This document shows, piece by piece, positions 1 to 6,471 of a stretch of DNA of 6,471 nt. How positions within the stretch are numbered: the stretch's first letter is position 1; every line of letters starts with the position of its first letter. The notes beneath the pieces are model-generated. The model saw only the letters and a list, made by a program, of their open reading frames with translations. It made no database searches and was not told the DNA's origin. The translations under genes and the position numbers were made by a program. Source of the DNA: DATIXD01 sp035518875 (lineage in GTDB: Bacteria; Pseudomonadota; Gammaproteobacteria; Methylococcales; Methylococcaceae); NCBI GenBank assembly GCA_035518875.1, contig DATIXD010000346.1, forward strand, positions 1 through 6,471, written 5' to 3'.

Positions 1-866
1 CTCTTCAGGAAACGGTAAAACTCCGCCGCCTCGGCCCTTTGGGTGTAGGCTTTGGCATAGATTTCCGTGGCCTTGGCGTCCGCTTCGCCGCGGATTTCCT
101 GAACCCGTTTGTAAGCGGTAGACTCGATCTCGTTGATGTCCCTTTCCTTCTGACCGGAAATGCGTGCGGCCTCCCCCTCCCCCTCTGATCGGAAGCGCTG
201 GGCGATCTGCAAGCGTTCGCTAATCATGCGCTGATAAATACGTTCCAGCACTTCCGGGTTGTAGTTGATCCGCTTGAAGCGGATGTCCAAAAGCTCTATG
301 CCGTATTCCGCCAGCTTTGGGGCGGCCGCAGCGAAAATGCCCTTCTCTATTTCCAGGCGCCCATATTGGATGGGCCGCAAGATTCCCAGCGTGCCGACGC
401 CCGACAGCGACTTGGCTACGCCTTCGTCCTGCATCGGCTTGCGGTCCTTGTCGATACGTACCACTTCGATCAGTTCGTGCCGAGCGACGGCGGTGCGGGT
501 TTCGCTGCCCAAGATATCCTCCAGTCTGGACTGGGCGCTACGCTCATCCCGTAACCGCAGGAAATAGCGCATCGGATCGGTGATGCGCCAGCGTGCGAAT
601 GTATCGACCTGGATATAGGTCTTGTCCTTGGTCGACATTTCCACCATGGGTCCGTCCCAGGCCAGATAGCGCTTGTCGATGGGGGTGACCTGCTGAATTA
701 CCGGCAGCTTGAAATGCAAACCCGGCTCCGTGATAGGGTCCCGTACAGGCCGCCCGAACTGGGTGACGATAGCCTGCTCGGTCTGATCGACGGTGAAGGC
801 GGACAGGTACAATAGCAGAAGCGCCAGACCGAAGATGGCGACAATGCGGGTCTTAGTGGAGATCAT
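1..866 (-). CDS. hflC: HflC, SPFH/band 7 regulator of FtsH protease (3' end off the window)
   Basis: HflC partners HflK in an inner-membrane SPFH complex that, in E. coli, surrounds FtsH and limits its attack on membrane proteins. Translating the minus strand from ATG at 866-864 gives 288 uninterrupted codons to the window edge. Residues 7-23 (RIVAIFGLALLLLYLSA) form a single N-terminal membrane anchor. The SPFH domain follows, with the typical opening EQAIVTQFGRPVRDPITEPGLHFKLP and later RWRITDPMRYFLRL. Beyond residue 200 the protein is charged and helical (SEGEGEAARISGQKERDINEIES), as expected for the long SPFH coiled coil. By comparison with E. coli HflC, about 40 C-terminal residues lie outside the window. 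The start overlaps the hflK stop as ATGA, and GGAG at 878-875 sits 8 bases upstream. The family call is secure; the coupling implies co-translation with hflK. Confidence 0.95.
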   Translation of the reverse strand, partial: MISTKTRIVAIFGLALLLLYLSAFTVDQTEQAIVTQFGRPVRDPITEPGLHFKLPVIQQVTPIDKRYLAWDGPMVEMSTKDKTYIQVDTFARWRITDPMRYFLRLRDERSAQSRLEDILGSETRTAVARHELIEVVRIDKDRKPMQDEGVAKSLSGVGTLGILRPIQYGRLEIEKGIFAAAAPKLAEYGIELLDIRFKRINYNPEVLERIYQRMISERLQIAQRFRSEGEGEAARISGQKERDINEIESTAYKRVQEIRGEADAKATEIYAKAYTQRAEAAEFYRFLK

Positions 867-1837
867 TTGCGTTTCTCCGAAAGCGAAGAAGGCAGCGGCA
901 GCATGGGCAGAATCTGCTGTACCGATTCATCCACGATGATGTTCTGCTTGGCCTGCGGCAGAACTTCTCCCAGGGTTTCCAGGTAAAGCCGGGTACGGGT
1001 GACCTCCGGCGCTTTGACGTATTGTTCCAGTACTGCACTAAACGCTGTGGCATCGCCCTGGGCCTCGTTGATCCGTTTGAACCGATAACCCTCGGCGGCG
1101 CGGATTTTCTGGTCGGCCTCACCGCGGGCGCGGGGTACGGCCTTGTTGTACTCGCCGTTGGCGAGGTTGATGGCATTCTCCCGATCCTGCTGTGCTCGGT
1201 TCACCTCGTTGAACGATGGTTGTACCGGTTGCGGCGGATCGACATTCTTGAGCTGCACCTGGTTGACGGAAACGCCGAGATGATACCGCTTGGAGAGTTC
1301 TCTCATGCGGTTAAGGGCAGTTTCCTCGATTTCCTGCCGGCCGATAGTGATGATCTCGTCGACCGTCCGGTCGCCGATGATTTCCCGCATGACTGATTCG
1401 GACAGATCCCTAAGGGTCTGGCCCGGTTGACGTACATCGAACAGGTAGGTCTCCGGTTCGGTGATCCGGTACTGAACGACCCACTCCACCAGAGCCGAAT
1501 TGAGGTCGCCCGTAACCATGGACTTTTCTTTGAGGGGCTCCTTGCCCACCTGATCCGGATTGGTGTAGCCGGCAGTGGTCAGACCAAACTCCAGCTTCAG
1601 TTGGCGCTGGGTCGGCACTTTGATGACCTCGTCGATGCCGAACGGCAGTTTGAAGTGCAGGCCTGGCGGCACCTTCAGGATGTACTTGCCGAAACGTAGC
1701 ACCACGCCCTCCGATTCGGCCGGAACCGTGTAATAAGAGGTCCACAAGGCAATGACGGACAGCACGATTAACAGGATGCGCGTCAGCGGAAGGGCTGGTG
1801 CGGCAGGCAGTTGTCCCCAGGGACTCGGGATGTTCAC
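863..1837 (-). CDS. hflK: HflK, SPFH/band 7 regulator of FtsH protease, N-terminally short form
   Basis: 324 residues, the partner of HflC in the membrane complex that modulates FtsH. Residues 19-37 form one membrane helix. The SPFH domain runs from about residue 41 (ESEGVVLRFGKYILKVPPGL) to about 210, with VQYRITEPETYLFDV and LRDLSESVMREIIGDRTVDEI matching HflK rather than HflC. A charged helical region follows (about 210-270), then KAPEVTRTRLYLETLGEVL, a strong HflK C-terminal signature. The start is GTG, supported by a near-perfect GGAGGAG five bases upstream. The protein lacks the Gly/Asn-rich cytoplasmic N-terminal region of E. coli HflK (about 419 residues) and carries roughly 20 extra residues (about 85-106, around GYTNPDQVGKEPLKEKS) inside the SPFH domain. 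It may be a divergent clade or a second copy. hflC follows with a 4-base overlap; no hfq or hflX lies upstream. Confidence 0.94.
   Translation of the reverse strand: MNIPSPWGQLPAAPALPLTRILLIVLSVIALWTSYYTVPAESEGVVLRFGKYILKVPPGLHFKLPFGIDEVIKVPTQRQLKLEFGLTTAGYTNPDQVGKEPLKEKSMVTGDLNSALVEWVVQYRITEPETYLFDVRQPGQTLRDLSESVMREIIGDRTVDEIITIGRQEIEETALNRMRELSKRYHLGVSVNQVQLKNVDPPQPVQPSFNEVNRAQQDRENAINLANGEYNKAVPRARGEADQKIRAAEGYRFKRINEAQGDATAFSAVLEQYVKAPEVTRTRLYLETLGEVLPQAKQNIIVDESVQQILPMLPLPSSLSEKRK
875..878 (-). promoter_or_regulatory. Ribosome binding site of hflC inside the end of hflK
   Basis: GGAG on the minus strand lies 8 bases before the hflC ATG and within the last codons of hflK. With the ATGA stop/start overlap it supports translational coupling of the two subunits. 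Confidence 0.7.
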
Positions 1838-1842
1838 GGAAA

Positions 1843-1849
1843 CTCCTCC
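1843..1849 (-). promoter_or_regulatory. Ribosome binding site deciding the GTG start of hflK
   Basis: Read on the minus strand, GGAGGAG is followed by TTTCC and then the GTG at 1837-1835. Strong complementarity to the 16S 3' end and the 5-base spacing make this the start rather than any in-frame codon further in. A run of seven A (minus strand, 1857-1851) lies just before it and may keep the site unstructured. Confidence 0.85.
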
Positions 1850-1864
1850 GTTTTTTTAAGGTTG

Positions 1865-1890
1865 GCAAACCCGGAGTAAGCGCGGGTTGC
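1865..1890 (-). other. Hairpin between the small membrane-protein gene and hflK
   Basis: AACCCG (1868-1873) pairs with CGGGTT (1883-1888). The stem extends by GC/GC (1865-1866 with 1889-1890) past one bulged A, giving 8 pairs around a 9-base loop. It lies 6 bases after the stop of the upstream gene and about 15 bases before the hflK ribosome binding site. On the minus-strand transcript it is followed by an A-rich tract rather than U residues, so it does not look like an intrinsic terminator. It could protect or define an mRNA end, or be chance. Confidence 0.45.
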
Positions 1891-1896
1891 GCATTG

Positions 1897-2445
1897 TTAG
1901 CCGGCAGTGGCCGCGCGCTGGGAAAAGCGCAGCACATCCATCTCGATCGTCGCGAATGCGATTATCCAAAGCAGTGCGTCGTACGCGTCGAACCATTCCC
2001 CCCGCCAGGCCCAGACCACGACCAGAATCGCGAGACCGGCGTAAAGCCCGGTGGCCGTCGCCAAAAACCCGATTGTGCGACGCGCTACGAGGCGTGGAAA
2101 GCGCACTTCGTATTCGAGTAGTACAACGACGGCGATCCAGAGGCCCGAATTCACAACGTCGAGCCACGCCTTCTCATACACGTAGGCCGCTGCGGCTGCG
2201 CCGATCGCAACGATGGCGGCGATCCGCGTAACGTGGATCGCCGCGGTGGCGCTCCCTGCGCGCAAGCGCTCACTGAATTCGGTCTCCCATTCGAAGAGGG
2301 CGAGTAATATCAGCCAAGCGAAGGAATCGAGCGCTCCACTCGGCGTGTCGCCTAAAGCATAGATAACCGCATTGCACGTGAGTAGTAAGAACACGGCAAC
2401 TTTGAATATTGGATACGAAGGCGACATCGGATTGCTGGTGGCCAT
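1897..2445 (-). CDS. Uncharacterised six-helix membrane protein with three two-helix repeats
   Basis: 182 residues, family not recognised. Hydrophobic segments at about 11-31, 40-53, 70-90, 96-112, 124-147 and 153-169 suggest six membrane helices with no soluble domain. The even-numbered helices share one pattern: [D/N][S/A]xxW, then an acidic residue 8 positions after the Trp and another at +10. The copies are D40/W44/E52/E54, N99/W103/E111/E113 and D156/W160/E168/D170, spaced 59 and 57 residues apart. This points to an ancient triplication of a two-helix unit. The ATG at 2445-2443 is the first in frame; no clear ribosome binding site precedes it, and Met7 is an alternative start. It ends 59 bases before hflK in the same direction, so co-transcription with hflKC is plausible. 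The acidic pairs at helix ends might bind cations or protons, but no function can be assigned. Confidence 0.8.
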   Translation of the reverse strand: MATSNPMSPSYPIFKVAVFLLLTCNAVIYALGDTPSGALDSFAWLILLALFEWETEFSERLRAGSATAAIHVTRIAAIVAIGAAAAAYVYEKAWLDVVNSGLWIAVVVLLEYEVRFPRLVARRTIGFLATATGLYAGLAILVVVWAWRGEWFDAYDALLWIIAFATIEMDVLRFSQRAATAG

Positions 2446-2485
2446 GGCTGAATCGTTTGCAGTGTCGGGAACGACGGGTCAGATA

Positions 2486-2491
2486 ACTATA
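2486..2491 (-). promoter_or_regulatory. Possible -10 element for the membrane-protein gene
   Basis: TATAGT on the minus strand matches the -10 consensus at 5 of 6 positions and lies about 40 bases before the ATG at 2445. No good -35 element is found at 16-18 bases spacing (GCGTCA at 2514-2509 is the sequence there), so an activator or another promoter may be needed. Confidence 0.25.
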
Positions 2492-2659
2492 CCGCCTCAA
2501 GCTTATCGTGACGCGACTTGAGCGCGCAGTCCACAATAACGATCAGGACGTTAATCGCTTTCGAAGCTTTTTCGTCCCTATACGCAAACGTTGCCCCTCC
2601 CCCGCCGCCACATCCACCGCCTGATCCAGCCAAAATGCTTTCCGGTAACGCAAAACCTC

Positions 2660-2689
2660 ATGACTGTTCACCCGCCGCCATGCTATAGA
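2660..2689 (+). promoter_or_regulatory. Candidate sigma-70-type promoter of the ATPase gene
   Basis: ATGACT (2660-2665, sharing TGAC with the consensus) is separated by 18 bases from TATAGA (2684-2689). The latter is preceded by TG at 2681-2682 in the extended -10 position. Transcription would start near 2696, giving a leader of about 25 bases. The spacer contains the second copy of CCCGCCGCCA. Confidence 0.45.
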
Positions 2690-2706
2690 ATTCCTTTTCT
2701 CGAGAT

Positions 2707-2711
2707 AAGGA
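2707..2711 (+). promoter_or_regulatory. Ribosome binding site of the ATPase gene
   Basis: AAGGA lies 10 bases before the ATG at 2722, slightly longer than ideal. No comparable site precedes the next in-frame ATG at 2743 (Met8), so 2722 is preferred; it also keeps the whole N-terminal cation-ATPase region. Confidence 0.6.
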
Positions 2712-2721
2712 CGAAAACGCC

Positions 2722-5463
2722 ATGACCAAACTTTGGTATCGGATGACCTCCGAAGAGGTCGCTGCCGAGCTAGCCACCGAAATCCAGCAGGGACTGACTG
2801 AAGCCGAAGCGGAAGGACGCCGAAGCACGTATGGACGCAACGAGATCCCACGCGCCGACATACCCTCGACATGGGCCATCTTCGCTCAGCAGTTCCAGGG
2901 ACGTTTGGTGCACATCCTGATCGGCGCGGCGGTATTCTCCCTCATCATCGGCGAATCGCTCGAAGCCTTTGTGATCGCGGCGATCGTCATCTTGAATGCG
3001 GCGCTCGGTTTTTCCCAGGAGTTCCGCGCCGAGAAGGCGGTTGAGGCGTTGCGACGGATGACGGTCGCCCAGGCGCGAGTTTGCCGGGATGGCCGCATCC
3101 AGGACATCCCGTCCGATGAACTCGTACCCGGCGACATCGTTTTTGTGCAGGCGGGCAGTGTGATCCCAGCCGACGGGCGACTGTTACAGAGCGTCTGTCT
3201 GCACGTGCAGGAGGCCGCGCTGACCGGAGAGTCCGAGCCGGTGGAAAAGCAATCGGAACCCCTTGCGGCCGAGGCGGTGCCGCTGGGCGAGAGGAAAAAC
3301 ATGGTGCACTTGGGCACCCAAGCGGTCTACGGGCATGGCCGTTTCGTCGTGACTGAGACGGGCATGGCAACGGCGCTCGGAACAACCGCGGGACTGCTGA
3401 AAACGGTGGTCACCGAGCCCACACCGCTGCAACGACAGCTGGACGGCTTCGCCCGCACGCTTTCCATCGGAGTGTTCGGAGTTTGCACCGTGGTTTTGCT
3501 TCTCGGGCTGATACAGGGCGAAAACCTCAAGACGATGGTGCTCACCGCGATCAGCTTGGCGGTCGCGGCCGTGCCGGAAGCCCTGACCGCGGTGGTGACC
3601 ATCACGCTGGCATTGGGCGCCCAAAAGATGCTCAAACGCGGAGCCCTGATCCGAAGGCTCCCCGCAGTGGAAACACTGGGTTCAGTCCGGGTGATCTGCG
3701 CAGACAAGACCGGCACCATGACCTTGAACCGCATGACCGTATCGGTTCTCGACGTCGCCAACCATTGCCTCCAACTCCCGATCGATGCCGGGAAGCAAGC
3801 GGGCGGCTTCGCGGCCGAGACCGGTCTGCCGCCTGCCATGGGACTGCTTCTGGCCGGGGCGGCCTTGTGCAGCGACGCCCTCCTGGAACGGCGGCAGCAA
3901 GACCAAGAGTTTCGGACTTTGGGTGAACCGACGGAGGCTGCGTTGGTTCTGGCTGCTGCCCGCCTAGGTTGGCTCAAGGACGATCTGGAGCAGCACTATC
4001 CGCGTGTTGCCGAGATCCCATTTGATCCCTCGCTCAAACGCATGCTGACCGTGCACCGATTGAGCACCGATCCGGACAGGCTCTTCCCGGGTATGCCTCC
4101 GTTGCCATCGGCACCGGCCACGTCCGAATATCTGGTCGTTGTCAAAGGGGCACTGGAAGCCGTCTTGTCCCGCTCCGTCGCCATCTGGGTCGACGGCGGC
4201 CAGCAAGCGCTCGATGAGACATGGCGCCAGAGGATCGTGAAATCCCATGACGCCATGGCCTCGGAAGGCAGGCGCGTCTTGGCTTTGGCGATACGAAGGA
4301 TCACCGATTTGCCTTCGGCCGACGACCTGGCTGACCTGGAAAGCGAATGGGTCTTCATCGGCTTGATCGGCATTTACGATCCGCCTCGGCCCGAGGTCAG
4401 AGAAGCTGTGGCGGTTTGCCGCCGTGCCGGGATCAAGCCGGTGATGATCACCGGAGACCACCCGCTCACCGCCCGGCGCATCGCCGACGAAGTCGGCATA
4501 GGCGCAGATGACGGCCTACTCACCGGAACCGATCTGGACCGCCTTAAGCCAGACGATTTGGCTCAAGCGGTGCAGCGGATTTCGGTGTTCGCGCGCGTGT
4601 CGCCCGAACACAAGCTCAGATTGATCGAGGCCTATCAGCGTCTCGGTTGGACGGTCGCCATGACCGGCGACGGGGTCAATGACGCGCCGGCGCTGAAAAA
4701 AGCCGATATCGGAATCGCCATGGGCGTGATCGGTACGGACGTTGCCAAAGAATCCGCCCAGCTGGTGCTACTCGACGACAATTTCGCCACGATCACAGCG
4801 GCCGTGCGGGAAGGACGAGGACTCTACGACAACCTGGTCAAGTTCGTCTGGTACCTGCTGGGCTGCAATGCCAGCGAGATCGCAGTCGTCACCTTCGCTC
4901 CATTCCTGGGAATGCCGCTGCCTCTATTGCCTTTACAAATCCTCTGGATGAATCTGGTCACCGACGGCTTGCCGGCGCTCGCCTTGGGCATGGAACGCGC
5001 GGAGCGATCGGTCATGGAACATGCGCCCGAGGACATCGCCGAACCCTTATTCGGAATCGCCGGGATGCACTTCATGTTCCTGATCGGGATGCTGATCACG
5101 GCGGCGAGTCTGGGGGTCGGTTTCTTGTATTGGCTCGTCGGGCAGGCAAATTGGCAGACGATGCTGTTGACCGTGTTGGTTTTGGGGCAGTTGGCCGTCG
5201 CTCTGGCCTTGCGGAGCCGGACTCAACGGGTCGCCAAGCTGGGCTGGTTCTCTAATCCGGCATTGGTCTGGGCGATACTGATCACCATCGCCCTGCAGGC
5301 AGCCCTGATTTATGTCCCGCCTCTGCAACAGGCGTTTCATACGCTTCCGCTATCGGCCTCCGATCTTGCGCTGGCCGTAACGCTAAGCGCGGGCATCTTT
5401 TTCGGTGCGGAGCGGATCAAGGATGGCTACTCCTCGCGTACGAACGGGGGATTGCCTCAGTGA
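2722..5463 (+). CDS. P2A-type cation-transporting P-type ATPase, probably a Ca2+ exporter
   Basis: 913 residues, full length for the SERCA/SPCA-like family, which pumps a divalent cation across the inner membrane using ATP. In order: cation-ATPase N-terminal region (4-60), membrane helices M1-M2 (about 62-97), actuator domain with TGES (168-171), M3-M4 (about 245-297) with PEAL (285-288), phosphorylation site D328 in DKTGTMT, nucleotide domain with FDPSLKR (434-440) and KGA (475-477), TGDH (577-580), hinge TGDGVND (648-654), and M5-M10 (about 706-896). Residues matching SERCA calcium site II and shared ligands are present: E286, N716, E719, N744, T747, D748. The M8 glutamate of site I (SERCA E908) appears to be Q823, as in plasma-membrane-type pumps, so one ion per cycle is likely. 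The residue matching SERCA P312 is T289. Mn2+ is an alternative substrate. It diverges from the hflKC group and converges with the TldE-type gene. Confidence 0.95.
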   Translation: MTKLWYRMTSEEVAAELATEIQQGLTEAEAEGRRSTYGRNEIPRADIPSTWAIFAQQFQGRLVHILIGAAVFSLIIGESLEAFVIAAIVILNAALGFSQEFRAEKAVEALRRMTVAQARVCRDGRIQDIPSDELVPGDIVFVQAGSVIPADGRLLQSVCLHVQEAALTGESEPVEKQSEPLAAEAVPLGERKNMVHLGTQAVYGHGRFVVTETGMATALGTTAGLLKTVVTEPTPLQRQLDGFARTLSIGVFGVCTVVLLLGLIQGENLKTMVLTAISLAVAAVPEALTAVVTITLALGAQKMLKRGALIRRLPAVETLGSVRVICADKTGTMTLNRMTVSVLDVANHCLQLPIDAGKQAGGFAAETGLPPAMGLLLAGAALCSDALLERRQQDQEFRTLGEPTEAALVLAAARLGWLKDDLEQHYPRVAEIPFDPSLKRMLTVHRLSTDPDRLFPGMPPLPSAPATSEYLVVVKGALEAVLSRSVAIWVDGGQQALDETWRQRIVKSHDAMASEGRRVLALAIRRITDLPSADDLADLESEWVFIGLIGIYDPPRPEVREAVAVCRRAGIKPVMITGDHPLTARRIADEVGIGADDGLLTGTDLDRLKPDDLAQAVQRISVFARVSPEHKLRLIEAYQRLGWTVAMTGDGVNDAPALKKADIGIAMGVIGTDVAKESAQLVLLDDNFATITAAVREGRGLYDNLVKFVWYLLGCNASEIAVVTFAPFLGMPLPLLPLQILWMNLVTDGLPALALGMERAERSVMEHAPEDIAEPLFGIAGMHFMFLIGMLITAASLGVGFLYWLVGQANWQTMLLTVLVLGQLAVALALRSRTQRVAKLGWFSNPALVWAILITIALQAALIYVPPLQQAFHTLPLSASDLALAVTLSAGIFFGAERIKDGYSSRTNGGLPQ

Positions 5464-5552
5464 TAGGCAATGCCCTGCCGATTTTGGGTCGTTCGCCGTT
5501 GTCATGCGCAATCGTCAGGGCCCGTGACATGAGCGAGCCCCCCGCTGGCCCC
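5464..5552. other. Convergent gap without a clear terminator
   Basis: 89 bases separate the ATPase stop from the stop of the TldE-type gene. Only weak pairings are visible, for example AGCG/CGCT flanking a run of C at 5531-5545 and GGGCC/GGCCC with a long loop. Neither is followed by a T tract on either strand, so I do not call a terminator. Confidence 0.5.
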
Positions 5553-6471
5553 CTAGAGCGTGAAGCGAAACGCCCCGATGAGAGCCCCGGGGATTTTGCG
5601 CCCACCCAGAGCTCGGCAGGCGTACGTATCAATCGCCGGATCGATTTGGGTTTCTTGAGTCAGAGCCTCAAGCTCAGAGCCGAAAATCCGATAGAGGCTT
5701 TCGTCAAAGCGAAGATCCCCGATGGGGGCCACGATTTCGCCGTTCTCCACCCAGAAGCAGGCATAACGGGTCATGCCGGTGATCCGGGCGCATTGCACAT
5801 CACTCCAGTTGAGGTAATGCAGATTGCCGATATAAATACCGGCACCCAGGGACTTCAGGACATCGGGCTCGGCCAGCTCACCTGCCATCACTTCGGCTGA
5901 ACGTAAGTATTCTCCAAACCAGCCCCCGGGATCTGCGGCATTCGAGGTCACGCCATACTCCTTCGCGGAGCGGGAACTCACCAGCAGGTTTTTCAGCCGT
6001 CCCTGCTCGATGATCGGCAGCTCCAGCGGTGGAAGCTCACCCAGACTGTTGAACTGAGGCGTGAACCCCAGGTTGAAGTTCTCCTTCAAGTTGAACTTTT
6101 CCGAGAAACACGCCTCGCCTTCGATCAGTCGATGCAGGGCGCAATCGCCCTTTTTCCAGGCGCCGTAACTGACGGCGCGCCAGGAAAACATGCCGATGAT
6201 GGCGGCCACGGCGGCGGGGGCGAGGTAAATCCGGTATTCTCCGGGAGGGACAGCCTGTGTCGGCCGTCTTAACAGGGAAAGCTGGTCCCTGCTGTAGGCG
6301 AACGCGGCCAGAAATCTTTCCCGGTCCCAACTTTGCTCCGCATAGACACCCTTGACGGCCTTGTTTTCTCCGGAAGCATTGACCGTGAATAGCGAATAGT
6401 CCACGAAAAAAGTTTCGGTCGAAAACCAGTGATCCTGGCCCGCCGAATTGCGTGCGGCGCGAATCTGCGGC
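5553..6471 (-). CDS. TldD/PmbA family protein, TldE type (5' end off the window)
   Basis: 305 residues are visible and the frame is open to the window edge: the 22 codons before the GTG at 6404 read RAARNSAGQDHWFSTETFFVDYS, continuous with the family's fold, so that GTG is internal. The family averages about 450 residues, so roughly a third is missing. TldD and TldE form a heteromeric protease that in E. coli matures microcin B17 and degrades the CcdA antitoxin; TldD carries the HExxxH zinc motif. Here the corresponding stretch appears to be SWRAVSYGAW (visible residues 96-105), with no such motif, which suits the non-catalytic TldE/PmbA role. Strong family marks are GIYIGNLHYLNWSD and ITGMTRYACFWVENGEIVAPI followed by LRFDESLYRIFG, and the end IPGALIGAFRFTL. 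A TldD partner is expected upstream, beyond base 6471. The stop is TAG at 5555-5553. Confidence 0.88.
   Translation of the reverse strand, partial: PQIRAARNSAGQDHWFSTETFFVDYSLFTVNASGENKAVKGVYAEQSWDRERFLAAFAYSRDQLSLLRRPTQAVPPGEYRIYLAPAAVAAIIGMFSWRAVSYGAWKKGDCALHRLIEGEACFSEKFNLKENFNLGFTPQFNSLGELPPLELPIIEQGRLKNLLVSSRSAKEYGVTSNAADPGGWFGEYLRSAEVMAGELAEPDVLKSLGAGIYIGNLHYLNWSDVQCARITGMTRYACFWVENGEIVAPIGDLRFDESLYRIFGSELEALTQETQIDPAIDTYACRALGGRKIPGALIGAFRFTL

Larger units (their letters stand above)
2446..2721. other. Divergent intergenic region between the membrane-protein gene and the ATPase gene
   Basis: 276 bases with no convincing gene on either strand; the minus-strand open frames here are continuations of frames antisense to the ATPase. 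It must hold the ATPase promoter and probably that of the minus-strand group. The ten bases CCCGCCGCCA occur twice, at 2601-2610 and 2671-2680, and a 7-base inverted pair GATCAGG/CCTGATC lies at 2541-2547 and 2620-2626. These could be operator sites or chance in GC-rich DNA. No riboswitch or small RNA is recognisable. Confidence 0.6.

Noticed and set aside
265..567. Plus-strand open frames inside hflC
   Set aside because: Antisense to hflC, whose frame is unbroken and matches the family throughout.
1410..1937. Minus-strand open frame overlapping hflK and the small membrane-protein gene
   Set aside because: It is an out-of-frame reading of both genes, rich in Arg, Pro and Ala as expected for shadow frames in GC-rich DNA.
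2555..2575. Short hairpin GCTT-TCG-AAGC followed by TTTTTC, resembling a plus-strand terminator
   Set aside because: The stem is only four weak pairs, and no plus-strand gene ends upstream, so a terminator has nothing to act on.
2543..2872. Minus-strand open frame across the ATPase start and upstream region
   Set aside because: Arg-rich composition, no ribosome binding site, and antisense to the ATPase; no sign of a real protein.
5499..5530. TGTCA...TGACA inverted pair in the convergent gap
   Set aside because: Five pairs with a loop of about 20 bases and no T tract; indistinguishable from chance.
5460..5900. Plus-strand open frame starting GTG at the end of the ATPase gene
   Set aside because: It runs antisense to the well-supported TldE-type gene, its product shows no family features, and its overlap with the ATPase stop is incidental.

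Overview
The window reads as ordinary chromosomal DNA of a GC-rich Gram-negative bacterium. An HflK/HflC pair and a TldE-type protein together suggest a proteobacterium, probably a gammaproteobacterium. A methanotroph-like gammaproteobacterium is my guess, not something the sequence proves. I see no rRNA, tRNA, CRISPR array, insertion sequence or phage gene.

Layout. On the minus strand, read right to left from 2445 to 1, lie three genes in a row: a small six-helix membrane protein of unknown function (2445-1897), hflK (1837-863, GTG start) and hflC (866 to beyond base 1, cut by the edge). hflK and hflC overlap by 4 bases (ATGA), so they are translationally coupled. The unknown gene ends 59 bases before hflK and may share its transcript. 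Divergent from this group, after a 276-base non-coding stretch with a plausible promoter, is a complete 913-residue P2A-type (calcium-pump-like) P-type ATPase (2722-5463, plus strand). Convergent with the ATPase, after an 89-base gap with no clear terminator, is a TldD/PmbA-family gene of TldE type (5553 to beyond base 6471, minus strand, 5' end missing).

How the genes may work together. HflK and HflC form a membrane-anchored SPFH complex that, in Escherichia coli, encloses and restrains the FtsH protease. The copy here belongs to a shortened type of HflK and is not next to hfq or hflX, so it may be a divergent or second copy. The adjacent ATPase exports a divalent cation, most likely Ca2+ (possibly Mn2+), by family resemblance. 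A link between the ATPase, the SPFH pair and the unknown membrane protein is suggested only by position.

The most interesting item is the unknown membrane protein. It is built of three copies of a two-helix unit, each with the same pattern of an Asp/Asn, a Trp four residues on, and an acidic pair eight and ten residues after the Trp. I do not recognise the family. No clearly new multi-gene system is evident.
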